Origin: Verticillium longisporum
Taxonomy: Eukaryota > Ascomycota > Sordariomycetes > Glomerellales > Plectosphaerellaceae
Assembly (NCBI GenBank): GCA_019188255.1
Contig: JAETXT010000005.1
Location: 5,394,001 to 5,458,000, forward strand
Length of the DNA: 64,000 nt
Direction of reading: 5' to 3'
The notes beneath the pieces were generated by a model, which searched no databases, had not been told where the DNA came from, and worked only from the letters and a program-made list of their open reading frames with translations. This document shows, piece by piece, positions 23,321 through 35,239 of the stretch (positions within the stretch are counted from its first letter, which is position 1; each line of letters begins with the position of its first letter). The position numbers and the translations under genes were made by a program.

Positions 23321-26300
23321 TTACGCAGCTGCTGCCCTCCTCGTCTTCACATCCGAGCCAAGATAGTCGATCGGGTTACGACACAGAGGGCATGTGTTCT
23401 GGTTACTGCTCTGGAACCACTTGTACAAGCAGGTTCGGTGGAAGAGGTTTTTGCAGGTCGAACATTTCTTATCCGGCATCTTCTTATCCGTTGAGATGAT
23501 GGAGGAGCAAATGGCGCACTCGCTCTGACCCTTGAGGGCACCGACGATGTTGCGACGGAAGGTGGTGAGGCCGTCAATGATGCTGCCGTTCTGTCGAGGT
23601 GTCAGTAATATGCTATTATCCAGAACGCGAGATCGTGGTGCAAGGGGAGAAGAAAACTTACCGAGAAAGTAATGACACCCTGAGTCGTCATCAACCAGCT
23701 CTGCCACTTGCGCTCATTGACCGCAACTCTGTTGAGTCCGACGACGTTGACGCCTTCAAGAGGGTAGCCCGCCGGAACTCGAATGGCGATGGACGCCAGT
23801 GACTCGTCGACTTCGTATCCAGCTGTGATTTCCTTGGCCGTCGGGCTTACCTTGACGACCAATTCGTTCTCATCTGCAGCCGGTGCCTCTTGCGACGACG
23901 CCCAGACGGCAACTTCATCGAGAACCTCGGAGATGATCAAGGGTGAGAAGTATTTGATCATCCATGCCTCCACTGCAATCTTGGTCTGCTTCGAGCGGCA
24001 CTCTATGTACCAGGCTCTGAAAAGACCAGGAATATACTTCAAATTTAAATAATACAGGTGGACAAGGAGCCAGTGCAGATTCTTTTCCTCGGGTTCTGAA
24101 TCGGCAACCTTGAGGTCGTAGGATCTGATCTGCTCGATTGTGAGTCCCTCGCGATCGAGGTTTAAGGCGTGAGCGGCAGAGTGACCGAGAACGTCAAACG
24201 TAAACTCCATCAGAGGGCCGACGTAATTTTCGGTCTTCAAGTGCTCAGTATAGTCGTTTCGAACCTTGAGAGATGCGGTGCTGTAGGCGTCGAAGACGAG
24301 GCACCATGTAAGGAGGTAAGATCGGATCGCGGTGGGAAATTGGGCGAGAACCTCGTCTGAATACTTTTCTAGGGTCGGCGCCTCTAGCAGCAGAGAGAGC
24401 AATTCATCAGGTAGACGCGCGTCTGTTACGGTCATTAGTACCGATCAACCATCTTCAAGATAGTAACAAAACATACCAGACTTCTCCAAAAGAACATCAA
24501 TCGACAGCTGCTCTTGTTTGGCTGGCAATGACCGGTGAAGCAAGCTGAAGGCAGCAGTTTGAATGTCGCGCGACTCTGAAGACACGAGACCATAGAGGTC
24601 TGAGAGGTCGGCAACATGCTTCAGTGGGATCTTCTCAACCTGGCGGCAGATGAGACCGTCAATAATCTCTAGCGGCTGCGTGCTCTTCTCCCTCGGCATC
24701 TCAAGAAGCGTCAAGAGGGCACGCGATTTGTTCTCAGCGGCTTCCTGAATGGCGTCCACCAGGTCATCGTTAGGCTCAGAGATAGACTCGAGGGCATTCA
24801 TAAGCCTCAGAGACGCATGGATGTAAGGAATAGCGTCCTCCAGATCATCAGATGCAGCCTTGGACCAGAGCGTTGTGCAGAACTCAATCGTGCGTTCCCA
24901 GTGCGGTCCATATACGTCTTTGATGCTGGGAAGCAGCATGTGCAATGCTCGACAAATCTCCGCCGACAGAGCTGGGGTTAAGCCAACCGGGTCGTCTAGC
25001 CAAGAGGTGATTTGACGAATTGCAAATACCAATCGATTGTTAGCAACGGGTATCTCTCCGACACCAAACACTCGGGTGCAGGTGTTGAGGAGCACAAGCG
25101 TGGGCAAGGTCTTCTCAGATTGGGCTGAAAGTCCTGCTGCGTCGCTGACCAGCCGGTTGCAAAGCGTATTGACAAGCTTTGACGACTGCAGCACCTCCCC
25201 AAATCCGTCTAAGAGAGCAACAGCGCTGAGAATAGTCGTAGGTGATGCCTTCACCGCGTCAAATTTGGCAAGCACATCATCGACCGACGAGGGTGGTCCA
25301 TGACGATCTGTCAGAGTCCCGATAAGGTCATTCAGGGCTCTGGCGCTGTAGAGACCCAACGGCGTATGGTCTCTTGTCTTTGTGACCATTAATTCAAGCA
25401 AGCCGTTGACCAACTCTGTGGTTCCAGCACTCGTTCCATGACTCCATCCAGTTGCCTTCTCTGCAAGCTCGTTGATTGCGATTCGGGAAGTCGAGACTAG
25501 GCTTTCCGCTGACGGCAGAGACTCCTTGTATGCTAGACTGGCCCATAGTTTGTGAGTATCCTTCAACGTGATTTGATCCGAGGTCAGTTGAATTGAAACT
25601 GCAAGAAGCAAGAGAATCTTGACATCGGACTTCTCCAGCAACCCCTGAGGATTGATCTGGGACGTAAGAAGCCGAGCAGTGTAGAGCGCCATGCGGGCCG
25701 GAATGGAGCGCCCTTCCCGATCTCTTCGTATGCGCTTCTGCTCATCAGAGTCCTCAGGCTGGACCAGGAAATGAGCTCCTGCAATATTGCTCGCGATTGC
25801 CAGTGAAGGATCTACGTCGCTTTGGAGGAATGGTTGCAACTCTTGCATCCATACAGTAGTGTTTGGGAGTAGATCTTTGATAGCAACATCGCCGCCCTCG
25901 GCGGCTTGGATAGCTTGGTGACATAGTGTTTTGATACTATTATCAGTCAGTGATCAATCACTTTGCAAACTGTAGACATAGGTTACGACCTACCCCAGTG
26001 ATTGCTGATTCGCATCCTCCAAGTTTCTTTGTATGATTGCCACTGCAGCTTGCTTCCCGCCTGATGGCTTGTCGATGAGAGATCGCAATGTGTTAGCGCG
26101 GGATGAGATGGTAGAATCGTCCAACTCAGCTAGGCCAAGCAAAGATGTAATGAGAGCCATGTGCGTGGTATCATCCCGTGAAAGTTGCGCAGAGTTACGG
26201 CTGGCAATAATCTCGAGGGCTCGTACGGCGTTGTCGGTTTGTTGTTTGTCTCGGCCGAGAAGAGTGAGTGCCTCTTGAACGATACTTTCCGATACACGAT

Positions 26301-28468
26301 CAGTGACAGTTTCTTTGATGAAGGCCTCCTCTAGGAATGACCATGCATCGGTAGAACCTTGCAAGGATTGAGACGCTTTTGCTGCCAACAAGTCCTGGTA
26401 GCCTGCATGAGACGAGGCAAACGTTATTCCACCTTGTGACGTTGCCAAACTTCCGATAGCTTCGAGTGCCGCAGGCTGCTCTTGCTGAAGGATAAGGGTA
26501 TCTACCCAAGTCTTCCAGATCGTGGAGAATGCTGCGTGTTGGTTTTGTGAAGCTCCCAAACCTGAAACACAGGCGACGAGGTCTTTACGCGACCGTGAGG
26601 CAAGGATTAAGTCCATGTGGTCACGACCCTGCTCAAGTAAGAATTTCTCGAACTCTGTCGAGACGGATTTGTCTTCCCAAATGAAGGAAGCATATCGGCC
26701 GACACTGTGCAGTACGCTTGCAGCGCCATAAGGCTTGAGATTTCTGTTGGCCAGCAATTCAATGGCGCGAAACACGATATCCTTAGATGGACGGTCCAGG
26801 ACCTGCGCTTTCTGGTGCGCAGCAGGGATTTTGGTGTGAATCTGACCGACAAGTGAGAACCACCGGTCGCCCTCTTGGGCAACGGCATCTTGTGACTTTT
26901 CGTAGTCTTTCGACACCTCTGGAAGGGAGCTGGATATCTTGGAACAGAATTCGGAAGATAGCCGCTGCCATGCATCTGCAGTCTCTGTTTGAGCCCCCTC
27001 AAGGTGACGGTCTACGGTGATGCCGAATGCTTCCACGAGAACCGGTGTACCTGCTTTGCCTCCCACGTCCCAACCCGTCGTTTCCGTCGTGGGTTTCAGG
27101 TAGTGGCTGATGAGAGGGAAAATATGGTCAAGAAGGAATTGAGACTGAGGGCCGTCGGACGGCAACAAGGTGAGAAAGTGCCTTGCGGCGCGAACGTAGC
27201 ATGTCCATGCTGATGGTGCGTTGATCCGAGGTTCTCCGCGACTCGCAATACCAACTCTCAACGACCTTAAAATGTCTGACGCAGATTCGTAAGTCAGCTG
27301 TTCGGTTGGAAGGACTGCGAGCAATTGCTCCAGGTAGCCCCAGAACTTGACCGAGCTACCCTGCGACCCCTTTTCCAAGAAAAGCTGTAGACGAGAGATA
27401 GGCGTCTTCTTGTCGCTGCTTGATGACCAGATCTCGGGGAACTTTTGCGTCAAGCGGGTAAGGACCCTCACATACTCAACAGCAGAGCCGGTCTGGTTGC
27501 TCTTGAGTCCTTCTGTGACAAAGATCTTCTTCAGTCTTGACACTTGTGATGCGACAGCATCGTGTCTCTTCTCCAAACAGGTCCATAGAAGCTCGCAGGT
27601 GACCTTCCTGACCGCTGAGTCGGCAAAGGTCGCACTCTTCCATACCACGTCCTCCGAGAAAAAGATGTCGTACGAGTCCGCCTCGGCGTCAAGGTCGGCT
27701 TGCTCCAGCTTCTGTAGTAGTTCAAGAACCAAAGACAGACTGGAGTTTACGACACGAAAGTATTTCGCCTCCGCATCGTCGGCCGTCGTCGATCGTTCGT
27801 CGCTGAGGGTATCTTTGGTTTCTCGTATCGCTTCGGCCGCATACGTGAGAATCTGAGGCTGGCATTTCTTCCAGAAAGCGAGGACCTTGTCGATGTTGGT
27901 CAGCAAGGACGAGAGGCCTTGGCTGGCCGCGTTTGCGACGGCGCGATCCTTGTCTGTTGTGCCCGCGAGCCAGGTACCAACCACTTTCGGCACCCGTTTC
28001 TCCATGCGCTTTCTCGCAGACTTCATGAGTTCGAATTGCAAGGTATGGGAGAGCTCGCGGGCCCGTCGGGCATTGTCTATTGAGATACGAGGGTACACTT
28101 GAACCTATTATATACATTACTAGCTGCTCGCACACAAATTCGCAGGCACCAGGGGGACGCACCCAAGCTTCCAGAATCGCCTCTTCGGCCCCTCCATGCT
28201 GCTCGTGAGGGTGCGCTCTCACGTATGCCACGAGCTCCTCCAGGGCTTTTGTCTTGGTAGTAGCATCTTTCTTGAGCAAGTTCTTGAAGGCGACACCAAC
28301 ATTCGCATCAGAGATGGAGGAGAAATCGGGAGGCTCGGTCAGGTAGGAGAGCCCGCTGCCGGTCTGGGTTGACGAGAAGCCGCCGAACCCTGACGTACCC
28401 GGATGGGGGCTGCTGGAAAAGGCACTGGCGCCAGGAAATCGAGAGCTTCTCCCTTGAGCTCGTGACAT
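23321..28468 (-). CDS. LTN1: E3 ubiquitin ligase listerin (ribosome quality control)
   Basis: Spliced CDS is complement(join(23321..23590,23662..24422,24477..25936,25994..28104,28163..28468)), 1635 aa, normal for fungal Ltn1/Rkr1. The N-terminus (MSRAQGRSSRFPGASAF, then FKNLLKKDATTKTKALEEL) matches the listerin N-terminal domain. A very long HEAT-type helical solenoid follows. The C-terminus is a RING-CH/RING domain: CAICSSII, KKCSTCKNLFHRTCLYKWFQ, NTCPLCRN. Listerin binds 60S subunits carrying stalled chains with NEMF/Rqc2 and ubiquitinates the nascent chain. All four introns have standard borders, and the gene is free of frameshifts along its length. It runs divergently from the repeat protein at 29504. 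Confidence 0.93.
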
Positions 28469-29503
28469 CGGGGGCAAAGGTGCGGGCGATGGCGTCGCGA
28501 TGGGGGGAGTGTCGAAACGAGGCGGTGGGCGGGGGAAGAGTCGGCGCCGACTTGACCTAACGAGCGCTTCGGAGTTGCGCGACAATGAAAAGCTTCGCAA
28601 ACAGAAGGATGAAAGAAAAGAGCAGCGTCAGCTATCACGGGTCTCGTCGGCGCGAGGTCTTTTTTGCTTCCGGTTTGAGGCGAGTGCCCGTTTGGCGTAC
28701 TCAGCAGTTGACTCAGGCCGATCAGATTTTGGAGTAGCCCCTCCATCGGTCTCAAGGTAGGGACTGACTGACCGATGCTGTCATGGTGGGGCACTGAGCA
28801 AACTGAGACACGTGATGACACTTCTCACGCCCAAGGTGGGCTAAGCTAGGCGAGCCCGCGATGATTGGCTCGCATGGTGGGTTTCACAGGGTACGGGGCA
28901 AGTGGATCACTACCCCGCGTTGGTTGAGCCTCCGCCCACGCCGCCCATTGGCCGAATCACGATTAGCGTGTCTTATCGCGGGCAATGGCGGCAATGAGGC
29001 CTCGCATTCGCCCGACCTCATCCGGCTGGAAGGCAGGCACCCCCGTTCGGCCACTTCCCCAGGTGCGCGCCCCCCCAAATCGCCTGACCTCGAGCTCGTT
29101 GAGCCGAAGAAGGAAGCAACAGCTGGTTTCCTTTGTGTTTACTTCTCCAGCACTTGACCTGGTATTTCAATCTTCCTCACCTTCTTATTATTTCTTCATG
29201 CTCTTGCATCCAACATCACACGAGCGCCGGTGATCTTTCCACACTCCCATGTAAGTCCACTTTCACACTCAACCCCTGGTCTATCTACGCACCCTGGCCT
29301 TTGCGTGCCTTGAATCACCCATGTAAAGCACGGGCTGCCACCTTCGTCATTCCTGATTTCTCCGCACTTGTACCAGGCCTCAGAGAGAACAAATGTCGCA
29401 TGCTCCCCGACTCTTTCCAAAGGTTGAATCCAAGCTCGTGTCTGCTCACTTCTTCTTCTCTCAGTTACTAGCATGATATAGACTGCCGTAGCTCGTCTTC
29501 ACC
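28469..29503. other. divergent promoter of listerin and the repeat protein
   Basis: About 1.0 kb between divergent starts. Contains no supported gene. A donor-like catgtaagtcc at 29249 may begin a 5' UTR intron of the downstream gene; no acceptor can be fixed. Confidence 0.45.
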
Positions 29504-32500
29504 ATGTTGACGACAACTGCATCCTCTGCCTCGGCTCGAGCCAAGCTTCTCCAAAGTGCCTCATCTACATCCACCACCCGTGCCCTGACAGCTTCATTAC
29601 ACCGCGGGCAGGCCCGCACCCACCTCACAAGCCGAGGGTCTGGCAACGATCCGACACCATCATTGACAAGTCCCTACGCTCCAATTGACCCCATCACCAA
29701 TCGTAGGATCCCTACGTACACTGAACGCAACACGATCCTCGCCAAAGCCTTGAAGGCTAGTTTCCTCAGGACACCAGTGCATTCGGATGGCCCACCATCG
29801 GCCCAGGAGCTGCGTAAATACCGCCAGGTCGAGATTGATGATCAGCCATGGGTTACCGTTCAGCTTAGGTCCAACAAGTACTCCGATCTCAACGAGTACA
29901 AGCCCGTCCTGAGCAGTTCTGCCCCAGCCAACGCCAGCACGGCGCAGAAGTACAATGATCTCCACAAATATAAACCGCTCGTTGATCAGGTGGATACCGC
30001 TCACGATGTCGAGCCGAAATACAATGATCTCCACAAATACGGCCCCGTTGATGTCGCGTCTTCGGCACCTGCGGCGACCGAGGGCACTCAAAAATATAAC
30101 GACCTTCACAAGTACGTCCCTGTCGCATGGAGGGAACCCAATGGGGAGGCCCCGCCATCTGCCGAAGAGAAGTCGAAACATTACTCAGATCTGGACAAAT
30201 ACCGCCCTATCAGCTTTAACGAGCCGAATGGCAACCTTCCTCCCTCTGCAGAGGAAGTATCCAAACAATATTCCGACCTGGACAGTTATCAGCCTGTGCA
30301 TTTTAACGAGCCAAGTGGGAAATTGCCGCTCACACAGGAAGAGCTTTCCAAGCAATACACGGATCTTGACGCATACTGTGCCGTGCAGTTCAATGAACCC
30401 CACGGAAAGCCCCCGCTCACCCCCGAGGAGCTTTCCAAGCAATACACGGATCTTGATGACTACCGTCCCGTGCGATTCAATGAGCCTGATGGGAAGCTGC
30501 CGCCCACACAAGAAGAGCTCTCCAAACAGTACACAGATCTGAACGAGTATCGTGCTGTGCGATTCAACGAACCCAACGGGAAACACCCACCCACCCCCGA
30601 GGAGCTTTCAAAGCACTACACGGACCTGGACAAATACGGCCCAGTGCGATTCGATGAACCAGATGGTAAACTTCCTCCTTCGGCTGAAGAGGTCTCGAAG
30701 CAGTACACCGATCTCGACCAATATCAGCCCGTACTGTTTAACGAGCCCAATGGCAAACTGCCGCCAACATCCGAGGAACTTTCTAAGCAGTACGATGACC
30801 TGCACAAGTATGGTCCCGTCTACTGGAATGAACCCAACGGGAAACTTCCCCTGAGTGCCGAAGAGCAGTCAAAATTCTACGCCGATCTCGACAGTTACGG
30901 GCCTGTCATGTGGAACGAGCCCAATGGCCAATTGCCACCAACGGCTGAGGAGCGATCCAAGCACTACACAGACTTGGACGCATATGGTCAGCCCATCATG
31001 TGGAACGAACCGAACGGCAAGCTTCCCATGTCCGCTGAAGAGCGCTCGAAGAAGTATCAAGACCTTGATCAGTATGGACCGGTTCAGTGGAACGAGCCCG
31101 ACGGGAACCTTCCCATTACCCCAGAGGAATTGTCGAAGCGGTACGCGGACTTGGATGCCTACCAGCCTGTCCGGTGGAATGAGCCCGACGGCCGACCAGC
31201 AATGACTGCTGAAGAGGGCAGCAAACAATACGATGACGTCGACAGTTATCAGCCAATTCGGTGGAACGAGCCCGATGGCAAGCCTTCCATGAGCCCTGAA
31301 GAAGCGAGTAAGCAGTATGATGATTTGGACCAATATGACAGGCCTTTTGCTCACAACGAACCTGACGGCAAGCCCGCCATTACTCCAGAGGAAGCCAGCA
31401 AGCAATATAACGATCTCGACCAATACAAGCCAGTCCGCTGGAACGAACCCAACGGGCAACCTCCTATGGACCCCGAAGAAGCCAGCAAGCGGTACAAGGA
31501 CCTCTCCGACTACTCCGAGCCATTCCAGCACAATGAGCCCGATGGCAAACCTCCGGCGCAGCAAAATGGTTCCGCTGTAATAGAAGATTCGTTCAACTAC
31601 GGAGCTTTTCGTTACAATGAACCTGACGGCAAGGCAGAGGATCTTGATCTACTGCGCGCAAGCGATGTGCGTGCCAAGTCATTGCTGTCTGCGAGTGCAA
31701 CTAAAAAGAAGCGCATTGCCCTGGACACGAAATCACTGGAAAGAGACAATTCACGCCATGGTCGGGAATGGGAGAATGCGAACAAGGCAGCCAAGACTAC
31801 CCTCAAGCAGTCCAAGTTAAAGTCGCAGGACTCGAGTGACGCGACCCGAAACGTCACTGGCAACTATGTGAAGGACTTCCCTGAGGATTTTGCCGTCTCT
31901 TGGAGCGCGAAGCTTGGGCAAAATGCTGCCGCTATGGAATATCAAAAGAAGCTCGAAAACGGCACACGGGAGCTAGAGCAAGGCGATGAGGATATTGCAT
32001 CCTTTGACGAGAGTTTTCCCAAGCTTGAGTCTACCATAGAACCCCAAGCGTTCACTCCAGCTCTGCACAAAATCGAGCCGGCGTTGAACCGTGGGTCGTC
32101 TCTCCTTGACAGCCAGAAGCGGGCCGATCGACTGCGTACACTCGCAGATCCATACTCTACAGAGCCTCAAGGACTAGAGCTTAGCTACCTGCAGGAATGC
32201 GGCGGCAAGCCTACTGGTCCTACCTTTGTCAGAACCTATGGAACAGTTAGCGACGCTGTCTCAGCTGCCGCAACACAGGCCAAGGCAGCCTCCAAGGCAG
32301 CTGAGCCTGCCAAGGAGGCGGCTCCCGAGCCATCATACTACAAGATTTTGGCCTTCGATCCGACGACCAATTCCATTAGCACTGCTGAGACGTCGTCGCT
32401 TGCCATAGACAGCTCTGTCCCGCTGACACCACCGGAGGCAATGATGCGTCTGTCCAATCCCGTCAAGTTCTTCCCGCACCTAGCACCACTTCAGGCGCAG

Positions 32501-32950
32501 GGATACGAGATCGTCTCTGGGAACGGAGACGTCCTTGTGTTTCGCAAGGTCCGCAACGCCCAGCAAGGGGCGATCAGCACTCACTCGACAACGGAACAAG
32601 CCACGAGATACCAGCCCCCAAGGGTGAACCCCATTGACATGATGGGCAGCCAGCCCGTCACCCCACACTCGTACTCGGCGAGCCCGACAGGGTTCGTGAA
32701 CTTTGAAGATGACAGTGCTGAGGTGGACCAGAAGCCTCCCCCGCCTTACCGAGGAGGCTACGGCGCATCAGGCGCGGGCCCTGCTGCCAGCGGGTTTGCA
32801 GCAGACGAGGAGCCAAAGAGGGCCGGCAAGGCCAAGAAAGTGCTGTTGGGTGCCGCGTGGGTTGGAGGCATCTCGTATGCTTTCGGCACCGTTGGCCAGT
32901 ACTTCAGAACGGGCGGTGCTGATGGGAAGGGTCCAGGGAGTCGGCTCTGA
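29504..32950 (+). CDS. mitochondrial-type protein with about 21 copies of a 29-residue repeat
   Basis: Intronless, 1148 aa. The N-terminus (MLTTTASSASARAKLLQSAS, rich in Ser/Thr/Arg/Ala, no acids for about 45 residues) looks like a mitochondrial presequence. From about residue 120 to 705 a 29-residue unit repeats about 21 times, with consensus QYxDLDxYxPVxWNEPDGK, then a P-rich link and xEELSK. Copies 1-3 and the last two are degenerate; the rest align almost without gaps. Then come a basic helical stretch, a conserved-looking globular segment (YYKILAFDPTTNSISTAE, NPVKFFPHLAPLQAQGYEI), a Pro-rich linker and one membrane segment near the C-terminus (KVLLGAAWVGGISYAFGTVG). Inferred topology: a mitochondrial membrane protein. 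I know of similar fungal proteins only as uncharacterised; function unknown. Confidence 0.85.
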   Translation: MLTTTASSASARAKLLQSASSTSTTRALTASLHRGQARTHLTSRGSGNDPTPSLTSPYAPIDPITNRRIPTYTERNTILAKALKASFLRTPVHSDGPPSAQELRKYRQVEIDDQPWVTVQLRSNKYSDLNEYKPVLSSSAPANASTAQKYNDLHKYKPLVDQVDTAHDVEPKYNDLHKYGPVDVASSAPAATEGTQKYNDLHKYVPVAWREPNGEAPPSAEEKSKHYSDLDKYRPISFNEPNGNLPPSAEEVSKQYSDLDSYQPVHFNEPSGKLPLTQEELSKQYTDLDAYCAVQFNEPHGKPPLTPEELSKQYTDLDDYRPVRFNEPDGKLPPTQEELSKQYTDLNEYRAVRFNEPNGKHPPTPEELSKHYTDLDKYGPVRFDEPDGKLPPSAEEVSKQYTDLDQYQPVLFNEPNGKLPPTSEELSKQYDDLHKYGPVYWNEPNGKLPLSAEEQSKFYADLDSYGPVMWNEPNGQLPPTAEERSKHYTDLDAYGQPIMWNEPNGKLPMSAEERSKKYQDLDQYGPVQWNEPDGNLPITPEELSKRYADLDAYQPVRWNEPDGRPAMTAEEGSKQYDDVDSYQPIRWNEPDGKPSMSPEEASKQYDDLDQYDRPFAHNEPDGKPAITPEEASKQYNDLDQYKPVRWNEPNGQPPMDPEEASKRYKDLSDYSEPFQHNEPDGKPPAQQNGSAVIEDSFNYGAFRYNEPDGKAEDLDLLRASDVRAKSLLSASATKKKRIALDTKSLERDNSRHGREWENANKAAKTTLKQSKLKSQDSSDATRNVTGNYVKDFPEDFAVSWSAKLGQNAAAMEYQKKLENGTRELEQGDEDIASFDESFPKLESTIEPQAFTPALHKIEPALNRGSSLLDSQKRADRLRTLADPYSTEPQGLELSYLQECGGKPTGPTFVRTYGTVSDAVSAAATQAKAASKAAEPAKEAAPEPSYYKILAFDPTTNSISTAETSSLAIDSSVPLTPPEAMMRLSNPVKFFPHLAPLQAQGYEIVSGNGDVLVFRKVRNAQQGAISTHSTTEQATRYQPPRVNPIDMMGSQPVTPHSYSASPTGFVNFEDDSAEVDQKPPPPYRGGYGASGAGPAASGFAADEEPKRAGKAKKVLLGAAWVGGISYAFGTVGQYFRTGGADGKGPGSRL
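29880..31640 (+). repeat. 87-bp coding tandem repeat array
   Basis: DNA level of the 29-residue repeats: about 20-21 units with an 87-base period. Units share cues such as aatgaacccaacgggaaact and aagcaatacacggatcttga, but synonymous divergence is clear, so the array is old rather than freshly expanded. The closest neighbours are units in 30330-30630. Confidence 0.85.
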
Positions 32951-33533
32951 TGTTGTTCAAAGGCATGGGCCGATGAACGAGCCTTGACCCATTTCGTTGT
33001 TTCTTTTCTCCTTTCAGTTTTTTTTTTGTTTCATGGGACTGGGCAGGACTGGGTTGCAAATGTTTTTCTGATACCACACGACTGAGATTGGGACCGTTCT
33101 GATGCGGCATGACACCGCTAGTTTCTGATTCGAACTGCTTTTGGTTTGGGTCGAAGTTGGGCTAGTATTCCCCTCCCTCGACCTGTATGATTAGGGGCTC
33201 GCCAAGCGACGCACCATCCTCTACTCGGCGTTCTCGCTCTCACTCTTTGGGCTACGGCCACAACAGCGCATCTAGGCAGGCAGGTAGCATAGGATAGGAT
33301 AGGAATTGTTTTGAATCAATTTTTGGACATGTTACTCGAATCGAGATGCCGTGCCTTCTGGAGCTACCTGCATAGTGACAGTCTTGTGTTGCTCGAGGCC
33401 ATACCACGCCATGAACGCCGGATTCCTGACCAGACCCTGGATCTCCAATTTTTTATGTCCCGCAGTTCTGCTTGCCCTCGGTCTGATGCAGGGAATATAC
33501 ATGTAGGATGGTCAACAATGGGCGGAAACAAAA
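32951..33533. other. intergenic between convergent genes
   Basis: 3' UTRs of the repeat protein and the 75-aa protein. A T-rich tract (tttttttttgtttc about 33019-33031) follows the first stop, and a short ataggataggatagg microsatellite lies near 33288-33302. No gene seen. Confidence 0.5.
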
Positions 33534-33761
33534 TTACGTCCGCTCCGTGAAGCCGGGCCCCGTCTTGACGCGCTCGTTGATGTGGCTCATCTGCAGCTCG
33601 CGCTTCTGGTCCTCCTGCTTCCAGCTCTGGCGGCGCTCAAAGGCAGGCGGCGTCCAGCTGTTTGTGTGCTCAATGGCGCGGGCGGCCTCGGCGGCGGCGT
33701 GGGGCGACTGCTGGCTCTGCGCGACGGGGACGGCGGTGTTGACGGGAGTTGGTGCCGACAT
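33534..33761 (-). CDS. small conserved fungal protein, 75 aa
   Basis: Intronless 75-codon frame (MSAPTPVNTAVPVAQSQQSP...). The N-terminal half is Ala/Pro/Gln-rich. The C-terminal half has a RRQSWKQEDQKRELQMS core and ends VKTGPGFTER, a layout I associate with a family of short uncharacterised fungal proteins. It is hydrophilic, with no signal or membrane segment. The RRQSW site looks like a basophilic kinase target (R-R-x-S). A pyrimidine/GT-rich stretch upstream could be its promoter. Function unknown. The antisense frame is an artefact of the GC-rich codons. Confidence 0.65.
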   Translation of the reverse strand: MSAPTPVNTAVPVAQSQQSPHAAAEAARAIEHTNSWTPPAFERRQSWKQEDQKRELQMSHINERVKTGPGFTERT

Positions 33762-35239
33762 GTTTGTTGCGATTCTTGGCTCAACTTGTCAACGATGGTG
33801 TTTATACTGTCCCGGTTGTGGGTGTGTTTGACTTAGGTAAGTGTGGATGATTTTGGTGGTTCTTGTAGGTGATGTTTGTGTAAGATGTTGGTAGGATTTG
33901 TGTTCGTCGTCAAGTCGTGCCTGCCTAATGGGGGACGTTGCCTCCCTTCATATAAGTGTAGACTGCCTCCCCCCATATTACGGGTTGCACCTGCCCACGT
34001 CCCCGATCGGGGGGCGTTTCGCTCCCTCTCCTGCCTACCCGCTGGGGCGCGTTCGTTGCCGCCCGCCCCGGCGTGCTGCCGATCGCGAGACCCTAGACTG
34101 ATATGCGGTGCAAAATGAGGTGAGCACACTCGGGGTCCTTCCCCCCTCCCTCTCGCGTGGCTTGGGTCTAGGCATGTTGTTGCGGGGTAGGTACCTTAGG
34201 GAGACGCAAAGCGGGCTGGTTGCCTGACACTGACACGGGAGAAGAAAGGGGGTGCTGGAGGAATGCGTGCGAATGGCCCGGTAACTTTGCCTGTCTTGTC
34301 TACCTTACCCAGGTAGCTGATTGAACACTGAGCAGCCATCCGTTCCCCCGGGTACTTCACAGGCTAGCAGGTCTCGGAGGTGAGAGGTCTTCGGAGGTCT
34401 ACGCGAGGGAAGTGCAGGAGACGGTATGACGCTTGACATTCAGGTGCCGTGACCAGCACACGGTTTCGATGACTGGCAGTGGTGAGATGTGGTGCGGGGG
34501 ATGGGGCATGGTACGATGCAGTGGCACGCATTCGGGGTAGCGTTGCCTTTCTGTTGTGTGATGGACTGTACCAGTATGTTCACCTCGGGCTGGCGGGCAG
34601 GCTGGAAGATGCTGGCTGACGCTGGCGGCGAGTTTTTGCAGTGCATTTGTCACAATTTGGTGGTGGGATGGAACGAGCGACAGGACACTCGCTCGTGTGG
34701 TTGCATCGGGTGTGAGCGCGAAGGTTCAACGTCATGTCTTGGTGTTGGTGGTGTGCACAGGTCATCCGGGGATCTCGATGTCCCGAACAAACATTTCTCT
34801 CTCAATTTGACATGTCACATGAAGGCGGAAACTTGAGTACTTGCCGTTGAACATTTCAATTCACCAGAGTCAACGTCAGACACCACTCGCTATCTAATAC
34901 ACGGGCTTTCCCTCCATACTCCATCCCATGCTTCCTTCCGTCAAGCCTTCGACGCCAGCCTCGCTGGCCATGACATGACGGGGGTATACTACCTTCCTCC
35001 CCGACACCGACACCAAAAAAACCAAGAAGAACAGGTAAAGACCACCCCGACCTATACAGATGACAAGGTCGTCAGGACCTTCATGAAGATAGGGGAAGAA
35101 AAAGATACCCCATCCGGGGCTCCGACTACAAAACAAGACAAGACGCCGTTCGCTATGCAGCTATGTGACAAGGGGATAGCGGGCCAAGAAAAAAGTATAG
35201 ACACGGGAAGAGGTCAAGGTGTAAAAGTGGTATAAGCGA
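33762..35239. other. intergenic, about 1.5 kb
   Basis: Between two minus-strand genes. Contains TACCTA-type motifs (34186-34200, 34300-34316) and a C-rich segment near 33960-34080 (cctccccccata, gggcgtttcgctccctctcc). No supported coding sequence. Confidence 0.45.
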
